Positions 48,223-58,876 of a stretch of DNA of 64,000 nt are shown here, in pieces. The DNA is taken from NCBI GenBank assembly GCA_963693085.1, contig OY856413.1, positions 539,886,879-539,950,878 on the forward strand. The letters are read 5' to 3'. This DNA is from Alisma plantago-aquatica. Lineage: Eukaryota > Streptophyta > Magnoliopsida > Alismatales > Alismataceae. The stretch's first letter is position 1, and the number at the start of each line of letters is the position of its first letter. The translations under genes and the position numbers were made by a program. The notes under the pieces are model-generated. The model had not been told where the DNA came from and searched no databases. It saw only the letters and a list, made by a program, of their open reading frames with translations.

Positions 48223-49568
48223 TCACCTATGGCATACTAGGGAACTCAACCGTGCCTTCTTTAAAGAAAGAGAATAAGACTTTCTGCTAAGCGCATCAGC
48301 TACCACATTTGCCTTACCAAGATAGTACTCGATGGTGCAGTTGTAATCATTGATCAACTCCATCCATCGATGCTGTCGCATGTTCAACTCAAGTTGCGAA
48401 AAGATGTACTTCAGGTTTTTATGATCCGTAAAGATCTGACACACTTCCCCGTAAAGATAGTGTCTCCAGATATTTAACGCATGAACCACTGCCGCCAACT
48501 CCAGATCATGAGTCAGATAGTTCTCCTCGTGTTTCTTAAGCTGTCGCGAAGCGAAAGAAACCACATGATCTTCTTGCATCAGCACACAACCTATACCTTT
48601 CTTGGAAGCATCGCAGAAAACAAAATAGCCCTTTCCAGGCTCTGACAGGATTAATACATGAGCACTGGTCAACTTCTCCTTCAAACTCTGGAAAGCTTGC
48701 TGACAACGGTCATCCCAGACAAAGGGTACATGCTTTATGGTCAACTTTGTCATTGGCAATGTGATCGCACTGAAGTCCTTGATGAACCTCCTGTAGTAAC
48801 CTACTAACCCAAGGAAACTGTGAAATTCTATCAGCGTCTTCGGTTGCTCCCAATCTACAGCGGACTCCACCTTCTTTGGGTCTACTTTGACTCCTTCAGC
48901 ATATATCACATGACCTAAGAAAGTCACTTCTTCCAACCAAAACTCACACTTACTGAACTTGGCATACAACTGATGTTGGTGAAGAAGAGTCAACGCTCGT
49001 CGAAGATGTTGCTCATGCTCTTGCCTGTCCCGACTATAGATCAGGATGTCATCTTTAAAGACTAAAACAAACTGGTCTAGGAACGGACAGAACACTCTGC
49101 TCATCAAGTCCATGAAAGCAACAGGTGCATTGGTTAGCCCGAACGACATAACCACCAACTCGAAGTGACCATACCTCGTCCTGAAAGCTGACTTTGGTAT
49201 GTCATGCACCTTTATCCTCAACTGATGATATCCAGACCGTAGATCGATCTTCGAAAACACTGTAGCACCATGCAACTGATCGAATAGATCATCTATCCTC
49301 GACAACGGGTACTTGTTCTTGATCGTGACTTTGTTCAACTGTCGGTAATCTATACACAACCGCATCGAACCATCCTTCTTATTGACGAACAACACTGGAG
49401 CACCACAAGGTGACGTGCTCGGTCAGATAAAACCTTTGTCCAGCAACTCTTGCAACTGCTTCTTAAGCTCTGCCATCTCTACTGGAGCCATCCTGTACGG
49501 TGTTTGTGCAACTGGCTATGTACCTGGGACCAGATTGATCTCGAAATCAATCTCTCGGGGTGGAGGAA
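48223..49568 (-). pseudogene. Chromovirus reverse transcriptase and RNase H (interior 1)
   Basis: From the Cassandra insertion onward the frame reads [49 protein letters not shown] and [15 protein letters not shown]. The active site is FKDDILIYS, with Lys where relatives have Ile. RNase H follows with [35 protein letters not shown] and [10 protein letters not shown]. Stops are near 49520 and 49424. The reading frame was also cut by the 290-bp insertion at 49569. Confidence 0.92.
49564..49568. repeat. Target-site duplication of solo LTR, left (AGGAA)
   Basis: AGGAA, repeated at 49859-49863. The unoccupied site GGAGGAACACCAGG is present at 58506-58519 in the second interior. Confidence 0.95.
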
Positions 49569-49858
49569 TGTAACATCCTAGGTTTGAGGCCTAGGATAAT
49601 ATGATCTTAAAAGGAATGATTGGACTACCCATATCACCAAGGTGTACCTCCTTTTCCGGGAGCCCATCTCTAAAGAACTCCATAGTTAAGCGTGCTCAGC
49701 TTGGAGTAGTACTAGGATGGGTGACCAGTCAGGAAGTTGCTCCTGGCTTGCACGTGAGTGGACAAAAAGTGTGCAGTTAAGGCTAGTGGTGGTCTATGGG
49801 GCCAGTCGTCATTCCTGAAACTGTACTAGAGCCTTGGACAGTGGGCCCGGGCATTACA
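49569..49858 (+). mobile_element. Solo LTR of a Cassandra-type TRIM with 5S rRNA-like domain
   Basis: 290 bp, TGTAACATCC...GGGCATTACA, flanked by AGGAA on both sides. The middle (about 49640-49750) is 5S rRNA-like: AGAACTCCATAGTTAAGCGTGC and AGTAGTACTAGGATGGGTGACC keep the A box, intermediate element and C box of the 5S Pol III promoter. This is the hallmark of Cassandra, a non-autonomous element found across vascular plants. No internal region or second LTR is present, so it is the product of LTR-LTR recombination. The opposite strand carries the chromovirus polyprotein it interrupts. Confidence 0.93.
49640..49750 (+). other. 5S rRNA-like domain inside the solo LTR
   Basis: A box (AGTTAAGCGTGCT, 49684-49696) and C box (GGATGGGTGACC, about 49716-49727) are well kept. 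The 5' third and the 3' end diverge from plant 5S rRNA and the segment lies within an LTR, so it is not a functional ribosomal gene. Confidence 0.85.
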
Positions 49859-49863
49859 AGGAA
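49859..49863. repeat. Target-site duplication of solo LTR, right (AGGAA)
   Basis: Identical to 49564-49568. Confidence 0.95.
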
Positions 49864-50455
49864 CACCAGGAAACTCATCAGGAAACACATCGAAAAACTC
49901 TCGGACAACTGACACCTCCTCGAGACTAGGACCTTTCGCCAATGTAGCCACAATGGTATCTACAATGTGAGCTAAGAAGGCCTCACATTACTTCTCTGCC
50001 ACCATGGCTGATACTAGACACGTCAGAAGAATCTTTCTCTCTCCTTAGAAGGTCCACTTTTCTCCATCATCATCAAATACTGCCTGTTTGGAACCACATT
50101 CCAAAACCACCTTATACTTCTCTAAGGTATCCATCCCAAGGATAACATCAAAACCATGCATATCAAGTGGTATAATATCAACTCGAATGTTGTGTCCCGA
50201 GAAAGACAAGACACAAGATGGACACTCTTCTCGAAGAATCGAGGAACCAACAAGAGGGGTTTCTAACAACAAACTATCTTTCTTATAGCTAACAGGTAAA
50301 CGACAGTTCTCAAGCATACTATAGGCGATAAAAGAGTGTGTTGCACCCGGGTCAACCAGAACATATATAAAGCAAGAAGAAGACATATCAGAATGAAATA
50401 ACTCCATCTGACCTGTCAGTACTCGTAGGTTGACTATCGCCTCCGGCTGACTCAT
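49864..50455 (-). pseudogene. Chromovirus retropepsin-like protease (interior 1)
   Basis: From ATG 50453-50455: VNLRVLTGQMELF, then FIYVLVDPGATHSFIAYSML, where DPGATHSF is the aspartic protease site in a form common in plant chromoviruses, then VDIIPLDMHGFDVILGMDTL. A stop at 50045 and a small deletion around 49990 (relative to 58640) separate it from the linker to reverse transcriptase. Confidence 0.88.
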
Positions 50456-50849
50456 AGCATAGAATCGAGCCGTTGCTTGTTGTCCACGTCCTCAGTTTCC
50501 TTGAGCAGACGAACCTGCTTGCGACGCTTGGCCGTGTCCTCGCCCTATGCTACCACTGGGCTGCTGTCCATCAGACCCTTGATGATTCTGTCTCGGTTGT
50601 TGCGTTACTTCAACATCTCTTCTTGGGAAACTCGACTTGAAATGCCCCGTCTGACTGGATATATAGCATGTATTAACTTCAAACCGTGTGCCTAGATGGC
50701 CCTGTCACTACCATAGAAGCTGTACTGTGTGCCCTCGACGGTGAAGAAACATAACCTCTTCCCTTACTCAAAGACCACTGAGATGGTGCACTGGAACCTC
50801 TCAGCACTGACGGTGTTGAAAACCTTGGCTTCTTGAAGCCACAAAACCT

Positions 50850-51662
50850 CTATCCCTTGAACTGAGCAGGTCTCTTCTTAGACATAGATTCTCTTTTCTC
50901 CCTAACTGATCGTTCGATCCTCTGGACGGATTCCACAAATGTAGCAACCCGCTCTCGATTCTCTAATGGAGATACAAGTGTTGTCAGCTCGGAACTTAGA
51001 CCTTTCTCAAAGTGTCTAATCCACTCCTCATCTGTTGCCGCCATGTGAGGACAAAACCTCAGCAGGTCTATGAACTTGGCTTCATACTCAGTGATGTTCA
51101 TCGTTCCTTGTCGCAGGCTCTCAAACTGACTGATCTTCTCATCCAGATACATCTTTGGGAAGTATCTACTGACGAAATCGCGTCAGAAAACCTCCCAACC
51201 GATCACCTCACCAGGTCACTTCTCTTCTTCGATGGTCCACCAGTGACCAGAGCTACCCTTAAGAAGGTAGACATCATGCTTTAGTTTTTCCGCTTCGGGG
51301 ATGTCAAGGATCCGGAAAGCCTTCTCAAGACTTGTCAGCCACAGATCTGCATCCGTTGGATCAGCTGTTCCAGCATAATCTGAAGCTCCGAATCGACGAA
51401 TCCGCTCAAAGGTATTCCCAATACCCAATGCTTCTCCATGGGGAGCCTGTGCTCTCGGGGGAGGCACTGGCAATTGCTCAACCATGAGATTCATCGTAGC
51501 CATCATCTGCCCCATAAGCTGTTGATAGGCAGGATGTTCAAGAATGGCTAGGTCAGGTTGGGGGACCTCATGCACCCAATCTTCATGTGCCTGCCCTAAA
51601 TCTCCATCAACTGATGCAGCATCGCTATGCTCAGGAGCATGTTCTTCATGGTTTCCAGACAT
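50850..51662 (-). pseudogene. gag: Chromovirus gag (interior 1)
   Basis: The frame from ATG 51660-51662 has an acidic start, then FERIRRFGASDYAGTADPTD, LTSLEKAFRILDIPEAEKL and HWW, followed after stops at 51216 and about 51190 by FVSRYFPKMYLDEKISQFES, GTMNITEYEAKFIDLLRF and the ENRERVATFVE segment. This is the capsid-like core of chromovirus gag. The C-terminal zinc-knuckle part (50460-50849) is out of frame and degraded. The equivalent of this gene is missing from interior 2 within the window. Confidence 0.88.
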
Positions 51663-51771
51663 CTTGGCTTTTCTTCCACTGAGGGCATAGGATGATTGTG
51701 AGAAAATCTAGAAAACTCACAAGAATAGACACAACCTAGTCCTAAATCCCTGTAGACTCAACGAACCTAGG

Positions 51772-51783
51772 GCTCTGATACCA
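51772..51783 (-). promoter_or_regulatory. Chromovirus primer-binding site
   Basis: The minus strand reads TGGTATCAGAGC five bases after the LTR B end (TTGCCACA); initiator tRNA-Met type. Confidence 0.9.
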
Positions 51784-51788
51784 AAACT

Positions 51789-54700
51789 TGTGGCAACACA
51801 TCCCACTATCACACATATAGTGAGGTGTTATGCGCAAACGTGCGGAAATCACCATAACCACAGATTATCAAAAACACGGGTTAATTAAAACCGATTGCGG
51901 AAAATAGAATAACGGAGAAAACTATTACATTTAAGTCCACATTCTGCAAGGAAATAGGTTATATAAATATTTACAAGCCTTGATACGTTTCAACAGCTTA
52001 AAGGAACAACTATCTAACCATCACATGAGTTCATCACCTGTTTATACATACATAAAGGCCCACATCCGGCCAGCAGCAGAATATACAAACACCAACGATT
52101 ATACATCATGAAACAATGTCAAAATGCTCCCAAGGACCTGAGAATACATGGATGACTCTAGACTCTACTACAAAACGTCCAAAACAACAACATATCCATC
52201 GCTTGCCTTCTACGACTCGTCTTGCTGCTCGGCCGCAACTCCACGACCACCACCATGTCTAGCTCGACCACCTAAAAAAAGGGTGTAAATGAGCGGGGTG
52301 AGACACACAGTCCCAGCGAGAAACATAACTCCCTACCAAAACTACAGAACCTCAGAAAGATAAAGCAACAATGACATATAACTGACAAGAAGTATAACAA
52401 GAGCATATAATAAAGAAAAGCTTGTTCATACTAATAATCTTACAAGATATACGAAAGCATATACCCAAGCATTTCTTGATGGAACATGATTAACAAGATA
52501 AGATATATAAAGTATTACCACATAACATGAGGAACATATAAGAAACTATAATATATAACAAGATTATCTTACACAAGCAAGGCCTCAACCAATGTTTCAT
52601 GTTTGTCTTAAACAGTAAATACTAAATGGCTATATTACATATTATTATGCCCTGAGGAAGTGAGCCGTTACGCTCAGATCGAACCGACGACTATGAAACC
52701 CAGAGCCGGTGCCATACAAGGTCAATGGAAGAGCCAGACTCCACGACCTCCCAACTCGTGGTCAGTGCATGAGAACCAAAGCAGGACTGCAATCTCATGC
52801 TTAAGTGGCCTCAGCCACAGGGTAAGCTCCATAGGCTACCCTTCCTCTAGCTTGCCTTGGTACAGGTCACGACGCTAGTATATCTGAGCCAAGGGCCTAT
52901 TTACCGTGCTCTGAGCCATGAACGCATTCATGCTCTATCAACTCCGAGCCATGGGCCTGTTCACCATGCTCATACACACATATATCCTGAGTCTGCAACC
53001 GTAGCTGCACTCGATTCCCTCTCTATTTAAGGCTAGGAGAAACCACACATATTCAACAATATGTGCTTCCAGGTTAACCTGCAGGAGAACGTGTTTCACC
53101 ATCACCAATTCCTGACGATGATGGATCTATGCCCAGGGCAAACTACATTATATGTTCCACTGTGATTAATTAGTATCTTTTATATGGATTGCAAGATTCA
53201 ACCAATTTGTACAACATGCAAACTATAACCAGGATAAACAACATAAAACTCATTATTATGCTTTATTGTAATCAACATCTTCCTGATCCATCACAAGAAT
53301 CCATCATTACAGGTTACCACTTGGCCTCTTACAAATCATCCAGATCCATCTCAAGGATCATCACATGCCATGGGATCTCAATCCCTCATCACATAGTACC
53401 ACTGCCTCGCAAGGCTTACATCATCATCATCATGGAATAGCAATCACATCATACATGTTATCTCATTATCCAAGGTGACTATTAAAGCAATGTTACTCAT
53501 CATATATATACCTCATAGCCTTTTTCTTGGCTATGCACCACCAGCATGGTTAGTATACATAATAATCACAGGCTTAACAAAAAGACCATGTCATAAATAT
53601 TGATAATTGTATGCTTTATCAATCTTGCCTCAACTGGTGATCATGAACATAGGTTACATCATTAAGCAAGGCATTCTACATGCTTATCATTTCCTTAGCA
53701 TTATACATAACATCAGGATAATCACATGCATAGGTAAAGACATGCAAGTTACATAGATGAGTTTTACTCTAACAATTACCATTAAGCATATCAATGTGTT
53801 AACAAGAATATAACCCACCATATCGATTTTTCATGAGGAGCAAACCCTTACTAAAAGTACCCTCTACCCTCACCTAAAGTGATATCGGGCAGGGTACCCT
53901 CATCTATCGTCCATCCCATAACGGCCAACACCAAAGTGCAACATGTAACGCTGCATCAGCGTGCCATGCACTCACGTGTATCATGCAACCCAACGTTAGG
54001 CAACACGGGATGTCAGGCGCAACACAACGTCGTGTACAAAGGTAACGGCCAAGGGCCTAACGTACAACTAGGTGTATCGGGTGACAGGGTGTCATGCAAC
54101 GCCCTTCAGGGGTAGCTGTCGGCCGACACACAAAAGGCTAACGAGACGCTCATCACATGACTACTAGCAACGTCCACCTCAAAGCACAATGACAACCAAC
54201 TACGTCTAGGTTAGGTGTACTTAAGCTTAAACAACCAGCAAAGGGGCCTATCGGCCGACCAACCAACCCATGACCTATCGGTCGTCACAAGGCAAAGTCG
54301 TAGTGTGACGCCCGTCACAAAGACCAGGGGTATCGTCCATCACCATCACACATGTGTCGTTCATGGTATTAGGTCAATAGGGCTGTCGGGCAGCACCTCC
54401 CCAAGCCCATCATCAACCTCAAGCACAAGGGCCCCAAACCCTAAAGGATCAAGAAGATGGCTCACCTCAATCAACTAAGAGAGAGGGGTCTTGCACACCA
54501 CCTATCACCCATCGGGCAACACAAGGCACAACTCTAGCAAGGTTCACAACTATCACCAAGCTCACCCTTCAAGTCCATGGTGAGAGGAGGGTATTGCTCA
54601 AACTACTAGAACACAAGCTCACCTCTCAACTAAAACGAGAGAGGGGTGTTGCTCATGATACTAGAAGCCCAAGGTCACTCCTCTAAACCAAGGAGAGAAA

Positions 54701-55611
54701 GGAGTTTTGCTCACCAAGAAACCCTAGATCATAGGTTCGGCCAACAAGGTGTAACTAAGAAAGAAACTAAGCTAGCAACATATAAGAGTATAGAGAGAAG
54801 GTAGTGTAGTTAGGGTTAGGAGTTACGTAACCCGCCTTAAGCAAGCTCCAAGCTCCTAGCTCCAAGCACCACCAAGCAAGGAAGAAGGAGACTCCAAGGG
54901 AGATCGGCCACCAAGCTATCTCCTTCAAGGGTGTCTCCCACCAAACTTGCAAGAAAGGGAGTGTGTCATGCACCAAGATAGAGGAGGAACTAAGGAACTA
55001 AAGGGATCCTTAGCAAGGGAAAGGAAACATATATATAGAAGGGAATGGAGGAGAAAACAAGGTAGAGCAAGGCAAGGTGTCGCCCACCTAGGGAAACTTG
55101 TCCTAGAGCATGAGCCACCACTCTAGCAAGCCCTAAACACATGTCCAAGGTCATTTCCACATGCACACACCAGGCACCAAGTGTCCACTAGTGGTGACAC
55201 AAAAGAGGTCAAAGCTTGGTCAAAGGTCATGGGTGACACACTTGGGCGACACACCCCTGGGTGACACAGCCCTGGGTGACACAACCACCTCCTTGCCCGA
55301 CACAAGGTCCAACCAAGCCAAAGCAAGACACCACAAGGCCCAACAAGGTCAACCAAGCCCAAAAGAACTCAAAAAACGAGCCCAAACCTTCCTCTCAACA
55401 CTAGAGGGAGCAAGAAGAGGGAGGAACACCACACAAGGTGACAAACTTGCTCACAAACCCTAGACTTGGGTTATTTGCAAGTAGCACCTCCAACTCTCAA
55501 CAAAGAACAACCAAACCCTAATCACCACTAAAGGTGATTAGCAAGCAACTAAGCATCAGGGTTAAGAAAAGAAAACAAGGTAAACCCTAAACGAAGGACA
55601 GGGTCCTTACA
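51789..55611 (-). repeat. Chromovirus LTR B, complete
   Basis: 3823 bp, plus-strand ends TGTGGCAACA and GTCCTTACA. It serves as 5' LTR for interior 1 and 3' LTR for interior 2. It contains the same word clusters and short frames as LTR A (TATCGGSC at 53880-54290, GGGTGACACA at 55230-55290). Confidence 0.9.
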
Positions 55612-55621
55612 AACTAACCCC

Positions 55622-57022
55622 CTATAAAGGGATTTCATCCCCGAAATCCGAAGAGAAAAGCGAGGGATACTTCCTCCTCATCTCTTCCTCAAGCTCCCAC
55701 GTGGCTTCCTTAATGCCACGATGATGCCAAAGAACCTTCACAAGAACCAGATATTTCCTCTTCAGCTTCTTAACTCTTCTATCAAGGATCATCACATGAC
55801 CTTCCTCATAGGTCACATCTTCATAAAGCTCAACATCGTCTGACAATATCACTGTCCCTGAATCTGGATGAGTTTTCTTCAGCATACTGACATGGAACAC
55901 TAGATGTTACCTGTGCAACTCTGGAGGCAGCTCTAACTCATAAGCTACTTTACCAACATGTGCTGTGACCAGGTATGGCCCCATATATCTGGGTGCCAGC
56001 TTACCCTTTCGGCCAAACCGTAGCACACCTTTCATCGACGAGACTTTAAGGTACACTTTGTCTCCTACCTGGAACTCCAAAGGTCGTCGGCGATTGTCTA
56101 CATAAGACTTCTATCTGTCCTGTGTCGCTTTCAACTGTTGCTGTATCACTTTGATCTTTTCTGTCGTCTGCTGTACTAACTCAGGACCCAACAACTGATA
56201 CTCACCAGACTCGTACCAACACAAAGGAGATCTACACTTCCTTCCATACAAGGCCTCATAAGGAGCCATATCAATGCTCCGCTAATAACTGTTGTTGTAG
56301 GCAAACTCTATCAAACTGAGGTGTACATCCCAACTGCCTAAGAACTGCAAGACACAAGCTCGAAGGAGATCTTCCAAAATCTAAATAGTCCTCTCAGACT
56401 ATCCATCTGTCTGCGGGTGGAAGGCGGTACTGAACCTCAACTACATTCCCAAAGCTTTGTGCAACTGTTCCCAGAAACGACTCATGAACTGAGGACCTCT
56501 ATTAGAAACTATCGTCGCTGGCACACCGTGCAAATGTACTATCTCATCCACATACATTCGAGTGAGCTTTTCTGCTGTATACGTCATTTTCACAGGTATG
56601 AAATGGGCAGACTTCGTCAATCTGTCCACTATCACCCAAATGGAATCATGATTCCGAGTTGTCCTGGGTAGACCAACTACAAAATCCATGGTTATATGAT
56701 CCCATTTCCACTGTGGTATCGACAAGGGTTGCAACGTACCTGCTGACTTATGATGTTTAGCCTTCACTTGCTGACAAACCGTACATCTAGCCACAAAGTC
56801 AGCTACATCTTTCTTCAAACCGGGCCACCAATATGAGTCCTTCAAACTATGTTACATCTTGGTGACACCTGGATGCATAACATACATTGACGTGTGTGCT
56901 TCCTCGAGCACTAACTTCCTCAGATCATCAACATTGGGGACCACCATCCTATTACGATAGCAAACTAAACCATCCTCAGACTCATGGAACCCATCACACT
57001 TTTTGCTGCCGAACTCTGATAT
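55622..57022 (-). pseudogene. Chromovirus integrase with chromodomain (interior 2)
   Basis: Same layout as 46678-48084: CTVCQQVK zinc region, TMDFVVGLPR core, HVSMLKKTHP C-terminal domain and a chromodomain ending KVLWHHRGIKEATWELEEEM. The second catalytic Asp is changed: IVSNRGPQF instead of IVSDRGPQF. Several stops fragment the frame, for example before 55900. This copy could not support integration. Confidence 0.88.
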
Positions 57023-57130
57023 GATCAACTGTACCGCATCATCTGTCTGCTGTGCATCTTTAATCTAATGTCTCAGCATAGGCTTAACTTGCATCTGTGC
57101 TAAGAGTCCAGTTAGCAAGGAAACTTCCAT

Positions 57131-58459
57131 CTACACATTCATCTGCCGCAGGGAAACAAACATATCTTGCCTATGGCATACCAGGAAACTCAACCGTTCC
57201 TTCTTTGAAGAAAGAGAAGAAGACTTTCTGCTAAGCGCATCATCTACCACATTTGCCTTACAAGGATGGTACTCGATGGTGCAGTCGTAATCATTGATCA
57301 ACTCCATCCATCGACGCTGTCGTATGTTCAACTCATGCTATGAAAAGATGTACTTCATGTTTTTATGATCCGTAAAGATCTGACACACTTCCCCGTAAAG
57401 ATAGTGTCTCCAGATCTTTAACGCATGAACCACTGCCGCCAACTCCAGATCATGAGTCGGATAGTTCTCCTCGTGTTTCTTAAGCTGTCGCGAAGCAAAA
57501 GAAACCACATGATCTTCCTGCATCAGCACACAACCTAAACCTTTCTTGGAAGCATCGCAGAAAACAACATAGCCTTTTCCAGACTCTGGCAGGATTAATA
57601 CTGGAGCACTAGTCAACTTCTCCTTCAAACTCTGTAAAGCTTGCTGACAACGGTCATCCTAGAAAAAGGGTACATCCTTTCTGGTCAACTTTGTCATTGG
57701 CAACGCGATCGCACTGAAGTCCTTGATAAACCTCCTGTAGTAACCTGCTAACCCAAGGAAACTGTGAACTTCAGTCGGCATCTTCGGTTGCTCCCAATCT
57801 GCAATGGACTCCACCTTCTTCGGGTCTACTTTGACTCCTTCAGCAGATATTACATGACCTAATAAAGTCACTTCTTCCAACCAGAACTCGCACTTACTGA
57901 ACTTGGCATACAACTGATGTTGGCGAAGAAGAGTCAACGCTCGTCGAAGATGTTGCTCATGCTCTTTCCTGTCCCAAATATAGATCATGATGTCATCTAT
58001 AAAGACTACAACAAACTGGTCTAGGAACGGACGGAACACTCTGTTCATCAAGTCCATGAAAGCAGCAGGTGCATTGGTTATCCCAAACGGAATAACCACA
58101 AACTCGAAGTGACCATACCTCGTCCTGAAAGCTGACTTTGGTATGTCATCCGCCTTTATCCTCAACTGATGATATCCGGACCGTAGATCGATCTTCGAAA
58201 ACACTGTAGCACAACACAACTGATCGAACAGATCATCTATCCTCAACAACGGGTACTTATTCTTGATTGTGACTTTGTTCAACTGCCGATAATCTATACA
58301 CAACCACATCGAACCATCCTTCTTCTTGACGAACAACACTGGAGCACCCCAAGGTGACGTGCTCATTCGGATAAAACCTTTGTCCAGCAACTCTTGCAAC
58401 TGTTTCTTAAGCTCTACCATCTCTACTGGAGCCATCCTGTATGATGTTTGTGCAACTGG
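57131..58459 (-). pseudogene. Chromovirus reverse transcriptase and RNase H (interior 2)
   Basis: [40 protein letters not shown] and [13 protein letters not shown], with the usual FIDD active site intact, then RNase H with [18 protein letters not shown]. Stops occur near 58462, 57659 and 57338, all in one frame. It lacks the Cassandra insertion seen in interior 1. Confidence 0.9.
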
Positions 58460-58876
58460 CTATGTACCTGGGACCAGATTGATCTCGAAATCAATCTCTC
58501 GGGGTGGAGGAACACCAGGAAATTCATCAGGAAATACATCAGCAAACTCTCGGACAACTGACACCTCCTCGAGACAAGGACCTTTTGCCTTGGTAGCCAC
58601 AACGGTATCCACAATGTGAGCTAAGAAGGCCTCACATCCTTGCTGTAGCAACTTCTCTACCACCATGGTTGACACTAGACACGTCGGAAGAATCTTTCTC
58701 TCTCCCTGGAAGGTCCACTTTTCTCCATCATCATCAAACACTGCCTGTTTGGAACCACAGTCCAAAACCACCTTATACTTCTCTAAGGTATCCATCCCAA
58801 GGATAACATCAAAACCATGCATATCAAGTGGTATAAGATCCACTCGAATGCTGTGTCCCGAGAAAGACAAGACACA
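58460..58876 (-). pseudogene. Chromovirus protease C-terminal part (interior 2), truncated
   Basis: The frame reads CVLSFSGHSIRVDLIPLDMH, then GFDVILGMDTLEKYKVVLDC and the linker VVREFADVFPDEFPGVPPPR. The DPG active site part is absent because the right coding-free element inserts at 58877, equivalent to about 50213 of interior 1. Confidence 0.85.

Larger units (their letters stand above)
42875..58876 (-). mobile_element. Chromovirus block: LTR, interior, LTR, partial interior
   Basis: Ty3-gypsy elements of the chromodomain (Tekay/Del-like) type on the minus strand. In transcription order: a partial interior (58876-55612), an LTR (55611-51789), a full interior (51788-46668) and an LTR missing its last 33 bases (46667-42875). 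Two interiors share one LTR between them, as expected after recombination between LTRs of neighbouring or tandem copies. The interiors differ by scattered substitutions, and the Cassandra LTR is present in one only. Confidence 0.85.

Noticed and set aside
49640..49750. A functional 5S rRNA gene
   Set aside because: The domain is bounded by LTR sequence with TG/CA ends and a target duplication; the 5' third has diverged.
43713..55463. Paired frames in the chromovirus LTRs (72, 78, 87 and 100 codons)
   Set aside because: They recur because the LTRs are duplicates; they are on the antisense strand, low-complexity and without domain similarity.
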